DNA of 64,000 nucleotides from Bifidobacterium merycicum DSM 6492 (GTDB taxonomy: Bacteria; Actinomycetota; Actinomycetes; Actinomycetales; Bifidobacteriaceae). How positions within the stretch are numbered: the stretch's first letter is position 1; each line of letters starts with the position of its first letter. The notes under the pieces were generated by a model. The model was given only the letters and a program-made list of their open reading frames with translations, was not told where the DNA came from and did not search any database. The position numbers and the translations under genes are program-made. This document shows, in pieces, positions 23,444 through 32,652 of this stretch. The stretch is taken from assembly GCF_900129045.1 (NCBI RefSeq), contig NZ_FQTX01000002.1, positions 434,001 to 498,000 on the forward strand, given 5' to 3'.

Positions 23444-26005
23444 ATGAACAAGCAGCAGCTCGCTTCGAAGATTTGGGAATCCGCCAATAAGATGCGTTCC
23501 AAGATCGAGGCGAACGAATATAAGGATTACATTCTTGGCTTCATCTTCTACAAGTTCCTTTCCGAAACCGAGCTGATGCGCTTGAAAGCCAGCGACTTCA
23601 CTGAGGATGACCTTCCGCAGCTCACGGAGGATAATCCGGACATTGTGGAATTCGTGCAGGGTGAGTGCGGCTACTTCATCGCCTATGACAACCTGTTTTC
23701 CACATGGGTCAAGCAGGGCAACGATTTCGAGATTTCCAATGTGCGTGATGCGCTTTCGGCGTTCTCCCGCAATATCAATCCTGCGCATAGGAAAGTGTTC
23801 GATGGTATTTTCGACACGTTGCAGACTGGGCTTTCCAAGCTCGGTACCGACGCGAGAAGCCAGTCCAAGGCCGCGCGAGATTTGATTTACCTCATTAAAG
23901 ACATTCCGATGGATGGTCGTCAGGATTATGACGTGCTTGGTTTCATCTACGAGTACCTCATCAGCAATTTCGCCGCCAATGCGGGCAAGAAGGCCGGCGA
24001 GTTCTACACGCCTTCCGAAGTCTCTCAGCTGATGAGCGAAATTGTCGCATGGCATTTGCAGGGGCGCGAGCAGATCAAGATCTACGATCCGACATCCGGC
24101 TCCGGTTCCTTGCTGATTCATATCGGCCAGGCGGTGGCTCGGCGCAACGGCAATCCGGATTCCATCATGTATTATGCGCAGGAGCTTAAGGAGAACACCT
24201 ATAACCTCACGCGTATGAATCTGGTAATGCGTGGCATTCTTCCCGATAACATCGTTGCCCGCAACGGCGACACCTTGGAGGACGACTGGCCGTGGTTCGA
24301 CACGTTGGAGAACAAGGAGGAGACCTACAATCCGTTGTTCGTGGATGCGGTGGTTTCCAATCCGCCCTACTCGCAGAATTGGGATCCCACTGATAAGGAG
24401 ATCGATCCGCGCTTCAGTTATGGCATAGCTCCGAAGTCCAAGGCGGACTACGCCTTCCTGCTGCATGACCTGTACCATCTGCGTGCCGATGGCATTATGA
24501 CCATTGTTCTGCCGCATGGTGTGCTGTTCCGCGGCGGCGAGGAAGGTCAGATTCGTAAGAATCTGATCGAGAACCGTCATATTCAGGCGATTATTGGTCT
24601 ACCTGCGAATATTTTCTTTGGTACAGGTATCCCCACCATCGTGATGGTGTTGCGCAAAAAACGCGATGATGACAGGGTGCTCATCGTTGATGCGTCCAAA
24701 CATTTCATCAAGGACGGCAAGAACAACAAGCTACAGGCTTCTGATATCAAACGCATTGTCGATGTGGTGTCGAGCAATCGCACGGTACCCAAGTTCAGCC
24801 GTCTGGTGTCCATCGATGAGATTCGCGCCAATGATTACAACCTCAACATTCCCCGTTATGTTGATTCATCCGAGGATGCGGAGACGTGGGATGTGTACGC
24901 TTCGATGTTCGGTGGCGTTCCGAAGAGTGAGGTCGAGCAGCTTGAGGAATATTGGAACGCCTGGCCGAGTCTGAAGGCCGAGCTGTTCCGTGATAATGGT
25001 GCCTGCTACGCCTGCGACCATGACGACATCGCCACTGTGGTGCGCAACAATGCCGACGTACAGGCGTTCATCGCCTCGTATGGTCAGGCCATTTCCGGAT
25101 TGCCTGTCGATTTGCGCTCCCGCTTGGTGGAGCATCCCGAACAGGTGGATGCGCTCGGGCAGGAAACGGCCATTGGCAAGGAACTGGATGCGATGATTGC
25201 CGGAACCCCACTGGTTGACCCATATGACGCCTATCAGAAGCTTGATGACGCATGGAACGGCATTTCCATTGATCTGGAAGTGTTGGGGTCCGAGGGCTTC
25301 GATGCGGTAAGAGCCGTGGACCCGAATATGGTCGTCAAGAAGAAGGCCGGCAAGGATGTGGAAGTGCAGGATGGCTGGATTGGCCGCGTTCTGCCGTTCG
25401 ACCTGGTTCAGCGCGAGCTGCTGCACGATGATTTGACTGCAATCGAGACGGACGAACGCCGTGTGCAGGACATCGATTCCGAGATTGAAACCATTTTGGA
25501 GGGTTTCGATGAGGATGACAAGCAGAACAGTGATGCGATCAATCAGGACGGTGATGCCTTCGTTGCTACCGAGCTGAAGAAAGCGGTCAAGGCGATCGGC
25601 AAGAATCCGGCTTCCGACTTCGAGCGTGGCTTGGTGCAGGCTCAGAAGCTATTCGATGAGACGAAGAAGCTGAAATCTGGTATCAAGACCAAGCGAAACG
25701 CGTTGGAGGAGAAGACCTGCAACACGATTAAGGCGTTGACCGACGAGGAAGCCAGGCAATTGCTGGAAGCCAAGTGGATTACGCCATTGCAGAAGCAGTT
25801 GGAAGCATTGCCGAATGCCGTGATCGACGAGCTCATTGGCAAAGTGAACGCGTTGAAGAACAAGTACGCCACCACATATGCCGATGTATGCGGTCAAATC
25901 GATGAAGCGGAGAAGGAATTGGCCGGAATGCTTGGCGATTTGACCGGCAATGTTCGTGATATGGCGGGCTTGGAAGAGCTCAAAGCACTGCTCGGGGGTG
26001 AATGA
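23444..26005 (+). CDS. hsdM: type I restriction-modification methyltransferase subunit HsdM
   Basis: GAGGAGGGA precedes the ATG. The 853-aa product has the HsdM N-terminal helical domain (MNKQQLASKIWESANKMR), AdoMet motif I DPTSGSGSLL from residue 215 and the N6-adenine motif IV NPPYSQNW from 306. Residues after about 480 form a long helical extension (longer than the usual 500-aa HsdM), with coiled-coil text such as DIDSEIETILEGFDEDD and DEAEKELAGMLGDLTG. It methylates adenine at sites chosen by HsdS and forms the complex with HsdR. hsdS starts 1 base after its stop. Confidence 0.95.
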   Translation: MNKQQLASKIWESANKMRSKIEANEYKDYILGFIFYKFLSETELMRLKASDFTEDDLPQLTEDNPDIVEFVQGECGYFIAYDNLFSTWVKQGNDFEISNVRDALSAFSRNINPAHRKVFDGIFDTLQTGLSKLGTDARSQSKAARDLIYLIKDIPMDGRQDYDVLGFIYEYLISNFAANAGKKAGEFYTPSEVSQLMSEIVAWHLQGREQIKIYDPTSGSGSLLIHIGQAVARRNGNPDSIMYYAQELKENTYNLTRMNLVMRGILPDNIVARNGDTLEDDWPWFDTLENKEETYNPLFVDAVVSNPPYSQNWDPTDKEIDPRFSYGIAPKSKADYAFLLHDLYHLRADGIMTIVLPHGVLFRGGEEGQIRKNLIENRHIQAIIGLPANIFFGTGIPTIVMVLRKKRDDDRVLIVDASKHFIKDGKNNKLQASDIKRIVDVVSSNRTVPKFSRLVSIDEIRANDYNLNIPRYVDSSEDAETWDVYASMFGGVPKSEVEQLEEYWNAWPSLKAELFRDNGACYACDHDDIATVVRNNADVQAFIASYGQAISGLPVDLRSRLVEHPEQVDALGQETAIGKELDAMIAGTPLVDPYDAYQKLDDAWNGISIDLEVLGSEGFDAVRAVDPNMVVKKKAGKDVEVQDGWIGRVLPFDLVQRELLHDDLTAIETDERRVQDIDSEIETILEGFDEDDKQNSDAINQDGDAFVATELKKAVKAIGKNPASDFERGLVQAQKLFDETKKLKSGIKTKRNALEEKTCNTIKALTDEEARQLLEAKWITPLQKQLEALPNAVIDELIGKVNALKNKYATTYADVCGQIDEAEKELAGMLGDLTGNVRDMAGLEELKALLGGE

Positions 26006-26006
26006 T

Positions 26007-26633
26007 ATGGCCGAACAGCATGGAAAAGCGTTGGTTCCGCAGATTCGTTTCTCTGGTTTCACTGACCCTTGGGAACAGCGTAAGCTGGGTGAACTGTTCG
26101 TGATTGGCGGTTCCGGCGGCACTCCATCCGCCACGAATGCTTCGTATTATGGAGGAGACATCCCCTTTCTTGGGATTTCGGATATCAAGAATCGTGATAT
26201 TACGACCACTGCGAAAAGTATTACCGAAAAAGGTCTAGAAAATAGTGCGGCATGGATTATTCCTGCAGGAAGCATCTGTCTCGCAATGTACGCAAGCGTG
26301 GGAAAAGCAGGAATTAATAGGGTTAGTCTCGCAACAAGCCAAGCTTTCTATAACATGGTCTTTGAAGATGAAACGCTTCGAGATTTTATATATACAAGAT
26401 TGGAAAAAGCAGACACGGACAACGAGTGGAACCCCTTGATTTCGACGGGCACTCAGGCGAATCTCAATGCCGACAAAGTTAAGAGTTTCCGAATCTTGCT
26501 GCCATCCTCCGGCGAACGGCGATTGATAGCGAAATACTTCGCTGATCTCGACTCGCTCATCACCCTTCATCAGCGTAAGCTCGAATTACTGCGGAATATT
26601 AAGAAATCCATGCTTGACAAGATGTTCGTATAG
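26007..26633 (+). CDS. hsdS: expressed half-length specificity subunit HsdS (one recognition domain)
   Basis: This is the only hsdS copy in the first locus with a start codon in operon context (ATG one base after the hsdM stop). It is 208 aa, about half a normal HsdS: N-terminal IRFSGFTDPWEQRKLGEL, a single recognition domain (IGGSGGTPSATNASYYGG to SSGERRLIAKYF), then DLDSLITLHQRK and KKSMLDKMFV. Half-size subunits can act as dimers recognising symmetric sites. The flanking blocks at 26055-26089 and 26550-26579 are inverted copies of blocks in the silent minus cassette, so the gene can receive other domains by inversion. Confidence 0.88.
   Translation: MAEQHGKALVPQIRFSGFTDPWEQRKLGELFVIGGSGGTPSATNASYYGGDIPFLGISDIKNRDITTTAKSITEKGLENSAAWIIPAGSICLAMYASVGKAGINRVSLATSQAFYNMVFEDETLRDFIYTRLEKADTDNEWNPLISTGTQANLNADKVKSFRILLPSSGERRLIAKYFADLDSLITLHQRKLELLRNIKKSMLDKMFV
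26055..26089 (+). repeat. hsdS repeat FTDPWEQRKLG, expressed copy
   Basis: GGTTTCACTGACCCTTGGG and following bases; same orientation as 28846-28879 and inverted relative to 22789-22822. Confidence 0.85.
26550..26579 (+). repeat. hsdS repeat SLITLHQRK, expressed copy
   Basis: GACTCGCTCATCACCCTTCA and following bases; identical in 28728-28757, inverted in the minus cassette. Confidence 0.85.
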
Positions 26634-26641
26634 GGGTGTTC

Positions 26642-27289
26642 ATGGCAACGATCACGTTATTTCACGGTTCCCCATGCAAATCCGTGACCCCCGAGTACGG
26701 TTTGGGTAACGACAAGCATGACTACGGTCGTGGTTTTTATCTGACTAAAAGTGTCGAGCTCGCCAAGGAATGGGCCGTGTGCAGGCCGGATGAGTCCAAT
26801 GGCTGGGTCCACCAGTACGAACTGGACACGAATGGGTTGCGCATCCTGGATTTTCAGGAACATAGCGTGCTTGCCTGGCTGGCCGAGCTGATGAAGCATC
26901 GTGATGCCGCCGATTCCAAGCGTTATCGCGTGCTTGCTGCAAAATTCATCGCTCAATACGGCATCGATACCAGCGGTTATGACATCATCAAAGGTTGGCG
27001 TGCGAACGCCTCGTACTTCTACATCGCTAAGGAATTCGTCCGAGACAATGTGGACGTCGATATCTTGGAGGAACTGCTGTCGCTTGGCGGACTGGGAATT
27101 CAGTATTGTGTCAAGACCGAAAAGGCATACGGGCAACTGCGCGAAGTCAATGAGGGCTTGCTTTCCGTGAGCTACGGCGAATTCAACGACAAATACAATC
27201 AGAGGGATGTTGAGGCGCGGCAGAACATGCGTGATCTCATCGATTCCGATGCCAATACGGTGACCAACGTGTTTAGCACGTTGCTCTAG
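26642..27289 (+). CDS. DUF3990 (ADP-ribosyltransferase-like) protein, candidate toxin
   Basis: ATG at 26642 with AGGGGTG upstream, 8 bases after hsdS; 215 aa. The N-terminus ITLFHGSPCK, then HDYGRGFYLTKSVELAKEWA, then YDIIKGWRANASYFYIA and GIQYCVKTEKAY match the DUF3990 family. The H-G-S, Y-L-T and Q-Y-C-x-x-T positions resemble the His-Tyr-Gln/Glu triad of ART folds. DUF3990 genes are commonly found beside small partner genes and have been suspected to be ADP-ribosylating effectors. The same operon carries a NADAR protein, a family known to remove ADP-ribose from nucleic-acid guanine. A toxin or defence effector role is inferred. Confidence 0.75.
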   Translation: MATITLFHGSPCKSVTPEYGLGNDKHDYGRGFYLTKSVELAKEWAVCRPDESNGWVHQYELDTNGLRILDFQEHSVLAWLAELMKHRDAADSKRYRVLAAKFIAQYGIDTSGYDIIKGWRANASYFYIAKEFVRDNVDVDILEELLSLGGLGIQYCVKTEKAYGQLREVNEGLLSVSYGEFNDKYNQRDVEARQNMRDLIDSDANTVTNVFSTLL

Positions 27290-27302
27290 GGGGGTGGTGA
27301 CA

Positions 27303-27719
27303 ATGCGGGCATATCCAGAGGTCTACCGGGATGATGTGGTGGAAAGCCAGGGCAAGCTTTTCGACTACGTGGCGCAGTCGTTCCCTAACAAGAGCACGGA
27401 GGATTTCATCGCCACGTATATGACGAGCAAAACACGCAAAAGCATTGATGAAGCCAAAGCCTACGTCAATACGATGGATGCGGACGAGCTGTGGAAGTAT
27501 TTCACCGAGACCGAGCACTACCAGTTGAAGGACGGCAAGGCGCTTAAAGGGTTCATGCCCGATTGGATCGGTGAGTTCTATGCCTACTACCAATGGTTCT
27601 ACGGTATTCCCAGTGCTGAAGTGATCACCAGGGTGCCCTTGGACTTCCTGAAGAAAGCCTATTTCGGGCTGCATGATCTCGATCTGGAACTTGCGGTGCG
27701 GAAAGTCGGCGAAGAATGA
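27303..27719 (+). CDS. unrecognised small protein between DUF3990 and NADAR genes
   Basis: The start is taken at the ATG 27303, eight bases after a GGGGGG run; GTG codons at 27294 and 27297 are alternatives. The product is 138 aa, acidic, mostly helical, with an aromatic core (ELWKYFTETEHYQLKDGK, FMPDWIGEFYAYYQWFYGI) and LDLELAVRKVGEE at the end. I do not recognise a family. Its stop overlaps the NADAR start (ATGA), and it lies directly downstream of the DUF3990 gene, so it is likely an antitoxin, adaptor or specificity partner of that protein. Confidence 0.65.
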   Translation: MRAYPEVYRDDVVESQGKLFDYVAQSFPNKSTEDFIATYMTSKTRKSIDEAKAYVNTMDADELWKYFTETEHYQLKDGKALKGFMPDWIGEFYAYYQWFYGIPSAEVITRVPLDFLKKAYFGLHDLDLELAVRKVGEE

Positions 27720-28204
27720 CAGGCATCATCTGCTTCCATAATCCCGATGAGGAGAACGGGTACCTGAGCAACTGGTATCCGTCGCATTTCGTTATGAACG
27801 GCATTGAATTCTCCTCGATGGAGCAGTACATGATGCATCGCAAGGCCTGCTGTTTCAATGACGCTGAAACAGCCGCGCGAATCCTCGAAACCGATGACGT
27901 GGCTGAGATTAAACGCCTTGGTCGACTGGTGGCCGGTTATGACGATCACGTGTGGAACGGCGTTCGCCAAATCGAAGTTTATGAAGGATTGCTTGCCAAA
28001 TTCAGCCAGAACGCCGAACTTGGGGCACGGCTTGAGGCAACCGGCATCGCGCTGCTGGCGGAATGCGCCGTCAAAGACCGCATCTGGGGCATCGGCCTGT
28101 CGATGCATGACCCAGCCAGGTTCAATCCGAGCCAATGGCGCGGTCGGAACCTGCTCGGATACGCTCTAATGCTCACAAGAAGGAAGCTCAGCCGTATAGA
28201 TTGA
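27716..28204 (+). CDS. NADAR-domain (YbiA/RibX-like) glycosidase
   Basis: The 162-aa product shows the NADAR pattern: FHNPDEENGYLSNWYPS, FSSMEQYMMHRKACCFND, EIKRLGRLVAGYDDHVWNGVR, LLAKFSQN and IWGIGLSMHDP ending WRGRNLLGYALM. NADAR proteins are N-glycosidases acting on riboflavin intermediates or on ADP-ribosylated guanine, and they occur as antitoxins to DNA ADP-ribosyltransferases. Here it is the third gene of a coupled operon behind a DUF3990 protein, which fits reversal of that protein's modification. The silent hsdS cassette starts 32 bases after its stop. Confidence 0.9.
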   Translation: MTGIICFHNPDEENGYLSNWYPSHFVMNGIEFSSMEQYMMHRKACCFNDAETAARILETDDVAEIKRLGRLVAGYDDHVWNGVRQIEVYEGLLAKFSQNAELGARLEATGIALLAECAVKDRIWGIGLSMHDPARFNPSQWRGRNLLGYALMLTRRKLSRID

Positions 28205-28236
28205 CGGTAATACGGCTGTTTTCCTGGTTTTAATTG

Positions 28237-28263
28237 CCCCCGCTTGGGAACAGCGTAAGCTGG
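28237..28263 (+). repeat. hsdS inverted repeat a, plus copy
   Basis: 27-bp exact inverse of 23342-23368. Confidence 0.85.
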
Positions 28264-28724
28264 GGAAAGTAGCATCTAAGCGAATTGAAAAGAATACAAA
28301 CGGGATTAAGGAGACGTTCACCAATTCCGCTGAGCACGGTATTGTAAGCCAATTAGACTACTTTGATCATGACATCACAAACGATGCGAATATTGGGAAT
28401 TATTCCGTAGTGTATCCAGATGATTTCGTATATAATCCCAGAATCTCGGCCATAGCTCCATGCGGCCCCATTAATCGGAATAGACTTGGCAGAAACGGTG
28501 TTATGTCGCCTCTTTATACTGTTTTTTCAGTGGATGACATGATAAACAAGTTATATCTGGAGCATTATTTCAAGACAAATAGATGGCATCAATTCATGTT
28601 TCTTGAGGGTAATTCTGGTGCGAGGTCTGATCGTTTTTCTATTTCAGATTCGACTTTTTTCGAAATGCCTATCCAGTGCCCAGTTCTAGAGGAACAAGAA
28701 TTAATTGCGTTGTTCTTCGACCGT

Positions 28725-28880
28725 CTGGACTCGCTCATCACCCTTCATCAGCGTAAGTATGACAAGCTCTGCGTGCTGAAAAAATCCATGCTCGACAAGA
28801 TGTTCCCTAAAGGGGGTTCGCTATATCCGGAGATTCGTTTTGCCGGTTTCACTGACCCTTGGGAACAGCGTAAGCTGGGA
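28725..28880 (+). repeat. hsdS central conserved block, plus copy
   Basis: About 155 bp, inverse of 22788-22943. With the minus copy it brackets hsdM, hsdS and the DUF3990/NADAR operon (about 5.8 kb). Confidence 0.85.
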
Positions 28881-29342
28881 GATGTCGCCACTATTGTGGG
28901 CGGCGGCACGCCGAGCACCAATAACGATGCGTACTGGGATGGCGATATAGACTGGTATTCACCCGCCGAATTAGGTGAGCAGGTGTACGCCGACAGAAGT
29001 GTCCGAAGGATAACCCAGGCTGGTTACGATAGCTGCTCGGCAACATTGCTTCCAGCTGGTAAAACAATTCTCTTCACAAGTCGCGCGGGCATTGGCAATA
29101 CAGCGATTCTTCGCAGGTCAGCATGTACAAACCAAGGCTTCCAGTCTTTAGTCGTGAACGATGATACCGATGTGTATTTCATCTACTCCATGACCGATCG
29201 AATCAAGAATTTCGCTGAACAGAAAGCTTCTGGATCAACCTTCCTAGAGATATCTGGAAAAGGTCTGGCGGCCGGAGAATTCGCCTTTCCTTCAAAGGAT
29301 GAGCAGACTGCAATAGGGTCTATGTTCAAGCAACTCGACCAT

Positions 29343-29368
29343 CTCATCACCCTTCATCAGCGTAAGTA
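29343..29368 (+). repeat. hsdS repeat c, plus copy at the cassette end
   Basis: CTCATCACCCTTCATCAGCG and following bases; matches 26554-26579 and is inverted relative to 22289-22320. Confidence 0.8.
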
Positions 29369-29451
29369 TTGTGGTGTTGCTTCTTGGATGTTAGGGGTTG
29401 CGCTCGTAAGATTGGGCTCAGAAGGTGACGGTGCATTCGGGGAGATGAAAC

Positions 29452-32400
29452 ATGTTCTACAGTAAAGAATCGGATTTCGAAGACGATCTGGTCGCGGTGC
29501 TGAAGCGCCATGGATGGACCGATGGCGTGCTGGAATACCCAACCGAACAGGACCTTATCGGCAATTGGGCCAACATCCTGTTCGACAACAACAAAGGCAT
29601 CGATCGATTGAATGGGCAGCGTCTTACCAAAGGTGAGATGGCGCAGATCCTCGAACAGATCGAAACATTGCGCACGCCATTGGCGCTGAACTCCTTCATT
29701 AACGGCAAGACCGTATCCATTAAACGTGATAATCCAGCAGATCCGGCACATTTCGGCAAGGAAATCAGCCTGAAGATCTATGATCGCCAGGAAATCGCCG
29801 CCGGGCAAAGCCGGTACCAAATCGCAAGACAGCCGATGTATCCGGCGAAAAACAAGATGCTGAACGATCGCAGGGGAGACGTTTGCCTGCTTATCAACGG
29901 CATGCCGGTCATCCATATCGAACTGAAGAAAAGCGGCATCCCCATAAGCCAGGCCACCAATCAAATCGCCAAATACGCGCATGAAGGCGTGTTCACCGGA
30001 CTGTTCAGACTCGTGCAGGTCTTCGTGGCCATGAATCCGGACGATGCCGTGTACTTCGCCAATCCTGGCGAAGGCGACTTCAACAGCAACTACTTCTTCC
30101 ACTGGGCTGACTTCAACAATGAGCCCATAGCGGCGAACAAACACGTTGGGCAGGACGAGTGGAAACGGTTCGCGTCGGACCTGTTGTCCATTCCCATGGC
30201 TCATCAGCTCATCGGTTTCTACACGGTTGCAGATTCCGCGGACGGATGCCTCAAAGTGCTGCGCAGCTACCAATACCAAGCGGTGAACGCCATTTCCGAT
30301 CGTGTACGCACCTGCAAATGGGATGAGCCGGTGCCAAGCGGTACTCCGGGACGCCCAGGCGGCTATGTGTGGCATACCACCGGCTCGGGCAAAACCATGA
30401 CCAGTTTCAAAGCGGCGCAGCTCATTGCCGGCTCGAAAGATGCCGACAAAGTGGTCTTCCTTATGGACCGTATCGAGTTGGGTACGCAGTCGTTGCTGGA
30501 ATACCGGTCGTTCGCGGATGATGCCGATGACGTGCAGGGTACGGAAAACACGGATGTGCTCAAGGCGAAGCTGGCAAGCATCGACCCGAAGGACACGCTT
30601 ATCGTCACGTCTATTCAGAAAATGAGCAACATCAAAGCAGGCGAGGGGCATATCACCGAAGAGGAAGTGAAGAAGCTCGCCGGCAAACGCATCGTGTTCA
30701 TCATCGACGAATGTCATCGTTCCACATTCGGCGAGATGCTGCAGGATATTCGCCGTTCCTTCCCGAACGCACTGTATTTCGGTTTCACAGGTACTCCAAT
30801 CCATGAGGAGAACCGTAAGAAGGGCTCGACCACATCAATGGTGTTCGGCGATTGCCTCCACCGGTACAGCATCGCCGACGGCATCCGTGACGGCAATGTG
30901 CTCGGCTTCGACCCGTACATGGTGCTGACGTACCGAGACAGGGACGTTCGCCAGGTGGTCGCCTTGGAGAAGGCGAAGGCGTCGACGATTGAGGAAGCCC
31001 AAGCGGATCCGGCGAAAGCCGAAGTGTTCTACCATTACATGGATCCGAATCAAATGCCGATGGGACCTATGGAAACGCAGGCCGGAGAACGCATCAAGGG
31101 CATTGAGGATTACCTGACTTCGGCACAGTACGCGCAGGGCACCCCGCATGAGGGCAAGGTTGTGGAGGATATCCTCGACCAATTCCCATTGCTGAGCAGG
31201 GGCAACAAATTCCATGCGATGCTGGCCACGAGTTCCATTCCCGAGGCGATCAGCTATTATCGCTTGTTCAAGGAGCATGCGCCGCAAATGCATGTGACCG
31301 CGCTGTTCGACCCCAATGTCGATAACTCCAACGGCGCGATTCTCAAAGGGGACGCGCTTCAGGAGATCATCGGCGATTACAACGAACTGTTCGGCAAGGA
31401 TTTCATCATCCCCACATGGCCGAAGATGAAGAAGGACATCACGGCGCGGCTTTCCCACAAGCGGCCATATCTGACGGTCGATCAGCATCGCGAGGAACGG
31501 CTGGATCTGCTGATCGTGGTCGACCAGATGCTGACGGGCTTCGACTCCAAGTGGGTCAACACGCTGTATCTCGACAAAATCATCGATTACGAGAACATCA
31601 TTCAGGCGTTCAGCCGTACGAACAGACTGTTCGGCCCTGATAAGCCCTTCGGAACGATACGCTACTACCGTAAGCCGCATACCATGAAAGGGTATATCGA
31701 AGCAGCGGTGAAACTGTATTCCGGAGATAAGCCGCTTGATCTGTTCGTGCAGAAACTACCGGAAAACGTGCGGCTGATGGATGCGCGTTTCGAAGAAATC
31801 GCCTCCGTGTTCCGCACCGGAGGTGTAGAGGATTTCATGAAGCTGCCGGAGTCCGTGGAAGCATGCCGGAAGTTCGCGAAGCTGTTCTCGGAACTCAATG
31901 ATTTTCTTGAAGCCGCCAAAGTACAAGGATTTACATGGCAGCAGCGGGAATACTCCGTCACCCATGACGATGGTTCGGTGGAGGTTGTGCGGCCGGAACT
32001 CGATGAACGCACATATCTGATTCTCGTTCAGCGATACAAGGAGTTGTTTGCTGGAGATGGCGAAGGCCATAGTGAGGGTCCTGAGGCTCCATACGATCTT
32101 GATGGGCATATCACCGAAATCGACACGGGATTGATTGATACGGATTACATGAACGCTAACTTCACCAAATGGCTCAAGGCGCTTGGTGGAGGAGATCCAG
32201 ACCTGTTGGCATCAGCTGAGGAGGAATTGCATAAGTCGTTCGCTTCGCTCAGCCAAGAGGAACAACGGTACGCCGAACTGTTCATGCATGATGTGGAACG
32301 TGGCGAAATCGAGTTGGAGGAAGGCAAGACGCTGCGCGACTACATCACGTATTACGCTGACAGTGCTCAGAATAGCCAAGTAGAGAAAATCACAGAGAAG

Positions 32401-32652
32401 CTTGGTGTTGACAGCAATCTGCTCAGAGAGATGATGCGGCTTGATCTTACGGAAAACAGCCTGAACGAGTTCGGCCGGTTTGATCGATTGAAAGCTTCGG
32501 TTAACAAGTCTCTGGCGAAGGCATTTTTCGATAAGCCGGATAGTCCGGTCTCACAATTCACTGCAAATCTTCTCGCCACCAAATTGCTGAGGAACTTTAT
32601 TCTTGAGGGAGGATTTGACCTAGACACGTGGGAACAGCATAGTAGCCATTAA
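29452..32652 (+). CDS. hsdR: type I restriction endonuclease subunit HsdR
   Basis: The 1066-aa product has a PD-(D/E)xK nuclease domain (HIELKKSG with Glu157 and Lys159, followed by QIAKYA), an SF2 motor with Walker A HTTGSGKT (308-315), DECH box (419-422), GFTGTPI, and helicase C motifs LLIVVDQMLTGFDSK and FSRTNRLFG. It translocates DNA and cleaves unmethylated foreign DNA with HsdM and HsdS. The ATG follows GGGGAGATGAAAC. The last residues, DTWEQHSSH, lie over a degenerate copy of the hsdS WEQRKL repeat, suggesting past rearrangement at the 3' end. Confidence 0.95.
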   Translation: MFYSKESDFEDDLVAVLKRHGWTDGVLEYPTEQDLIGNWANILFDNNKGIDRLNGQRLTKGEMAQILEQIETLRTPLALNSFINGKTVSIKRDNPADPAHFGKEISLKIYDRQEIAAGQSRYQIARQPMYPAKNKMLNDRRGDVCLLINGMPVIHIELKKSGIPISQATNQIAKYAHEGVFTGLFRLVQVFVAMNPDDAVYFANPGEGDFNSNYFFHWADFNNEPIAANKHVGQDEWKRFASDLLSIPMAHQLIGFYTVADSADGCLKVLRSYQYQAVNAISDRVRTCKWDEPVPSGTPGRPGGYVWHTTGSGKTMTSFKAAQLIAGSKDADKVVFLMDRIELGTQSLLEYRSFADDADDVQGTENTDVLKAKLASIDPKDTLIVTSIQKMSNIKAGEGHITEEEVKKLAGKRIVFIIDECHRSTFGEMLQDIRRSFPNALYFGFTGTPIHEENRKKGSTTSMVFGDCLHRYSIADGIRDGNVLGFDPYMVLTYRDRDVRQVVALEKAKASTIEEAQADPAKAEVFYHYMDPNQMPMGPMETQAGERIKGIEDYLTSAQYAQGTPHEGKVVEDILDQFPLLSRGNKFHAMLATSSIPEAISYYRLFKEHAPQMHVTALFDPNVDNSNGAILKGDALQEIIGDYNELFGKDFIIPTWPKMKKDITARLSHKRPYLTVDQHREERLDLLIVVDQMLTGFDSKWVNTLYLDKIIDYENIIQAFSRTNRLFGPDKPFGTIRYYRKPHTMKGYIEAAVKLYSGDKPLDLFVQKLPENVRLMDARFEEIASVFRTGGVEDFMKLPESVEACRKFAKLFSELNDFLEAAKVQGFTWQQREYSVTHDDGSVEVVRPELDERTYLILVQRYKELFAGDGEGHSEGPEAPYDLDGHITEIDTGLIDTDYMNANFTKWLKALGGGDPDLLASAEEELHKSFASLSQEEQRYAELFMHDVERGEIELEEGKTLRDYITYYADSAQNSQVEKITEKLGVDSNLLREMMRLDLTENSLNEFGRFDRLKASVNKSLAKAFFDKPDSPVSQFTANLLATKLLRNFILEGGFDLDTWEQHSSH

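Larger units (their letters stand above)
28236..29465 (+). pseudogene. silent hsdS cassette in plus orientation with two recognition domains
   Basis: The frame is open from the NADAR stop but has no ATG before 28410, which lies inside the first recognition domain. It encodes PAWEQRKLGKVASKRIEK, a domain ending EQELIALFF, the conserved spacer to FTDPWEQRKLGD, a second domain (IVGGGTPSTNNDAYWDGD to DEQTAIGSMF) and LITLHQRKY. The usual KKSMLDKMF end is replaced by CGVASWML text, and the frame stops 14 bases inside hsdR. The inverted blocks shared with 22289-23368 make it a donor for switching. Confidence 0.82.

Noticed and set aside
21316-23502. 728-aa HsdS-recombinase fusion protein
   Set aside because: The open frame is continuous, but its 5' end overlaps the divergent hsdM control region and lacks a start signal, while the recombinase has its own ribosome site at 22242. 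It is better explained as a silent cassette abutting the recombinase.
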